A stretch of 5,255 nt of DNA. It comes from JACRBK01 sp964427955. Lineage in GTDB: Bacteria; Chloroflexota; Anaerolineae; Aggregatilineales; Aggregatilineaceae. The stretch lies in assembly GCA_964427955.1 (NCBI GenBank), contig CAYRWY010000416.1, forward strand, positions 1 to 5,255, given 5' to 3'. The notes under the pieces were generated by a model that saw nothing but the letters and a program-made list of their open reading frames with translations, did not search any database and had not been told where the DNA came from. The translations under genes were made by a program, and so were the position numbers. This document shows, one piece after another, positions 5,179-5,255 of the stretch (its first letter is position 1; every line of letters begins with the position of its first letter).

Positions 5179-5255
5179 CTACTTCAGCGACTCGGCGATG
5201 CGGTGGCCCCAGCCGAGCACCAGGATCAGCGTCACCACGTCCACCACCACCGCAG
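5179..5255 (-). CDS. C-terminal tail of an unidentified probable membrane protein (5' end outside window)
   Basis: The minus strand reads 24 full codons from the window edge to a TAG at 5179-5181. The peptide is a hydrophobic stretch AVVVDVVTLILVLGWG followed by a short polar tail HRIAESLK. This resembles a final membrane helix with a cytosolic end. The stop lies 16 nt before the GTG of the nucleosidase, so it would be the preceding operon gene. It is too short to identify, and the frame choice rests only on composition and the fitting stop. Confidence 0.5.
   Translation of the reverse strand, partial: AVVVDVVTLILVLGWGHRIAESLK

Overview
This is a GC-rich bacterial window carrying ordinary housekeeping genes plus a small block of accessory genes. 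The source organism is probably a member of the Chloroflexota (Anaerolineae-like). This is an inference from three things: ruvC directly followed by ruvA, a ThyX of the subfamily with an NKQ-containing insertion, and a lipoprotein with a long Thr/Pro-rich 'TWTPG' spacer of a kind I associate with that phylum. No rRNA, tRNA, CRISPR array, transposase or integrase gene was seen.

The left half is on the plus strand. It holds the C-terminal half of ruvC (1-261), complete ruvA (274-849), a GC-rich hairpin repeat (863-897), thyX (959-1699) and a cytosolic NodB-type polysaccharide deacetylase (1714-2391). RuvC and RuvA belong to Holliday-junction processing; ruvB is not in the window. ThyX makes dTMP. 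The deacetylase lies 14 nt behind thyX and is probably cotranscribed with it.

The centre is the most unusual part. Immediately after the deacetylase stop there is a 37-nt near-copy (33/37) of the 3' coding end of thyX (2399-2435 against 1643-1679). Three of its four differences are silent in the thyX frame, so it looks like the remnant of a second thyX allele. A second hairpin of the same type as the first follows at the convergent gene end. Beyond it is a minus-strand gene for an unrecognised four-helix membrane protein (2473-2970). Its GC content is about 52% over the part I counted by hand, clearly below the flanks. Together these suggest a recombination or insertion scar between thyX and the downstream operon.

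The right half is a minus-strand operon, read from right to left: the tail of an unidentified probable membrane protein (5179-5255), a nucleosidase of the MTA/SAH nucleosidase-futalosine hydrolase superfamily with a GTG start (4473-5162), a small three-helix membrane protein (4044-4433) and a secreted lipoprotein with repeats and a C-terminal Fn3-like domain (3133-4026). It ends in a strong intrinsic terminator (3052-3097). Gene spacings of 16, 39 and 17 nt fit cotranscription. I see no complete new defence or mobile system. The strongest lead is the duplicated thyX tail.
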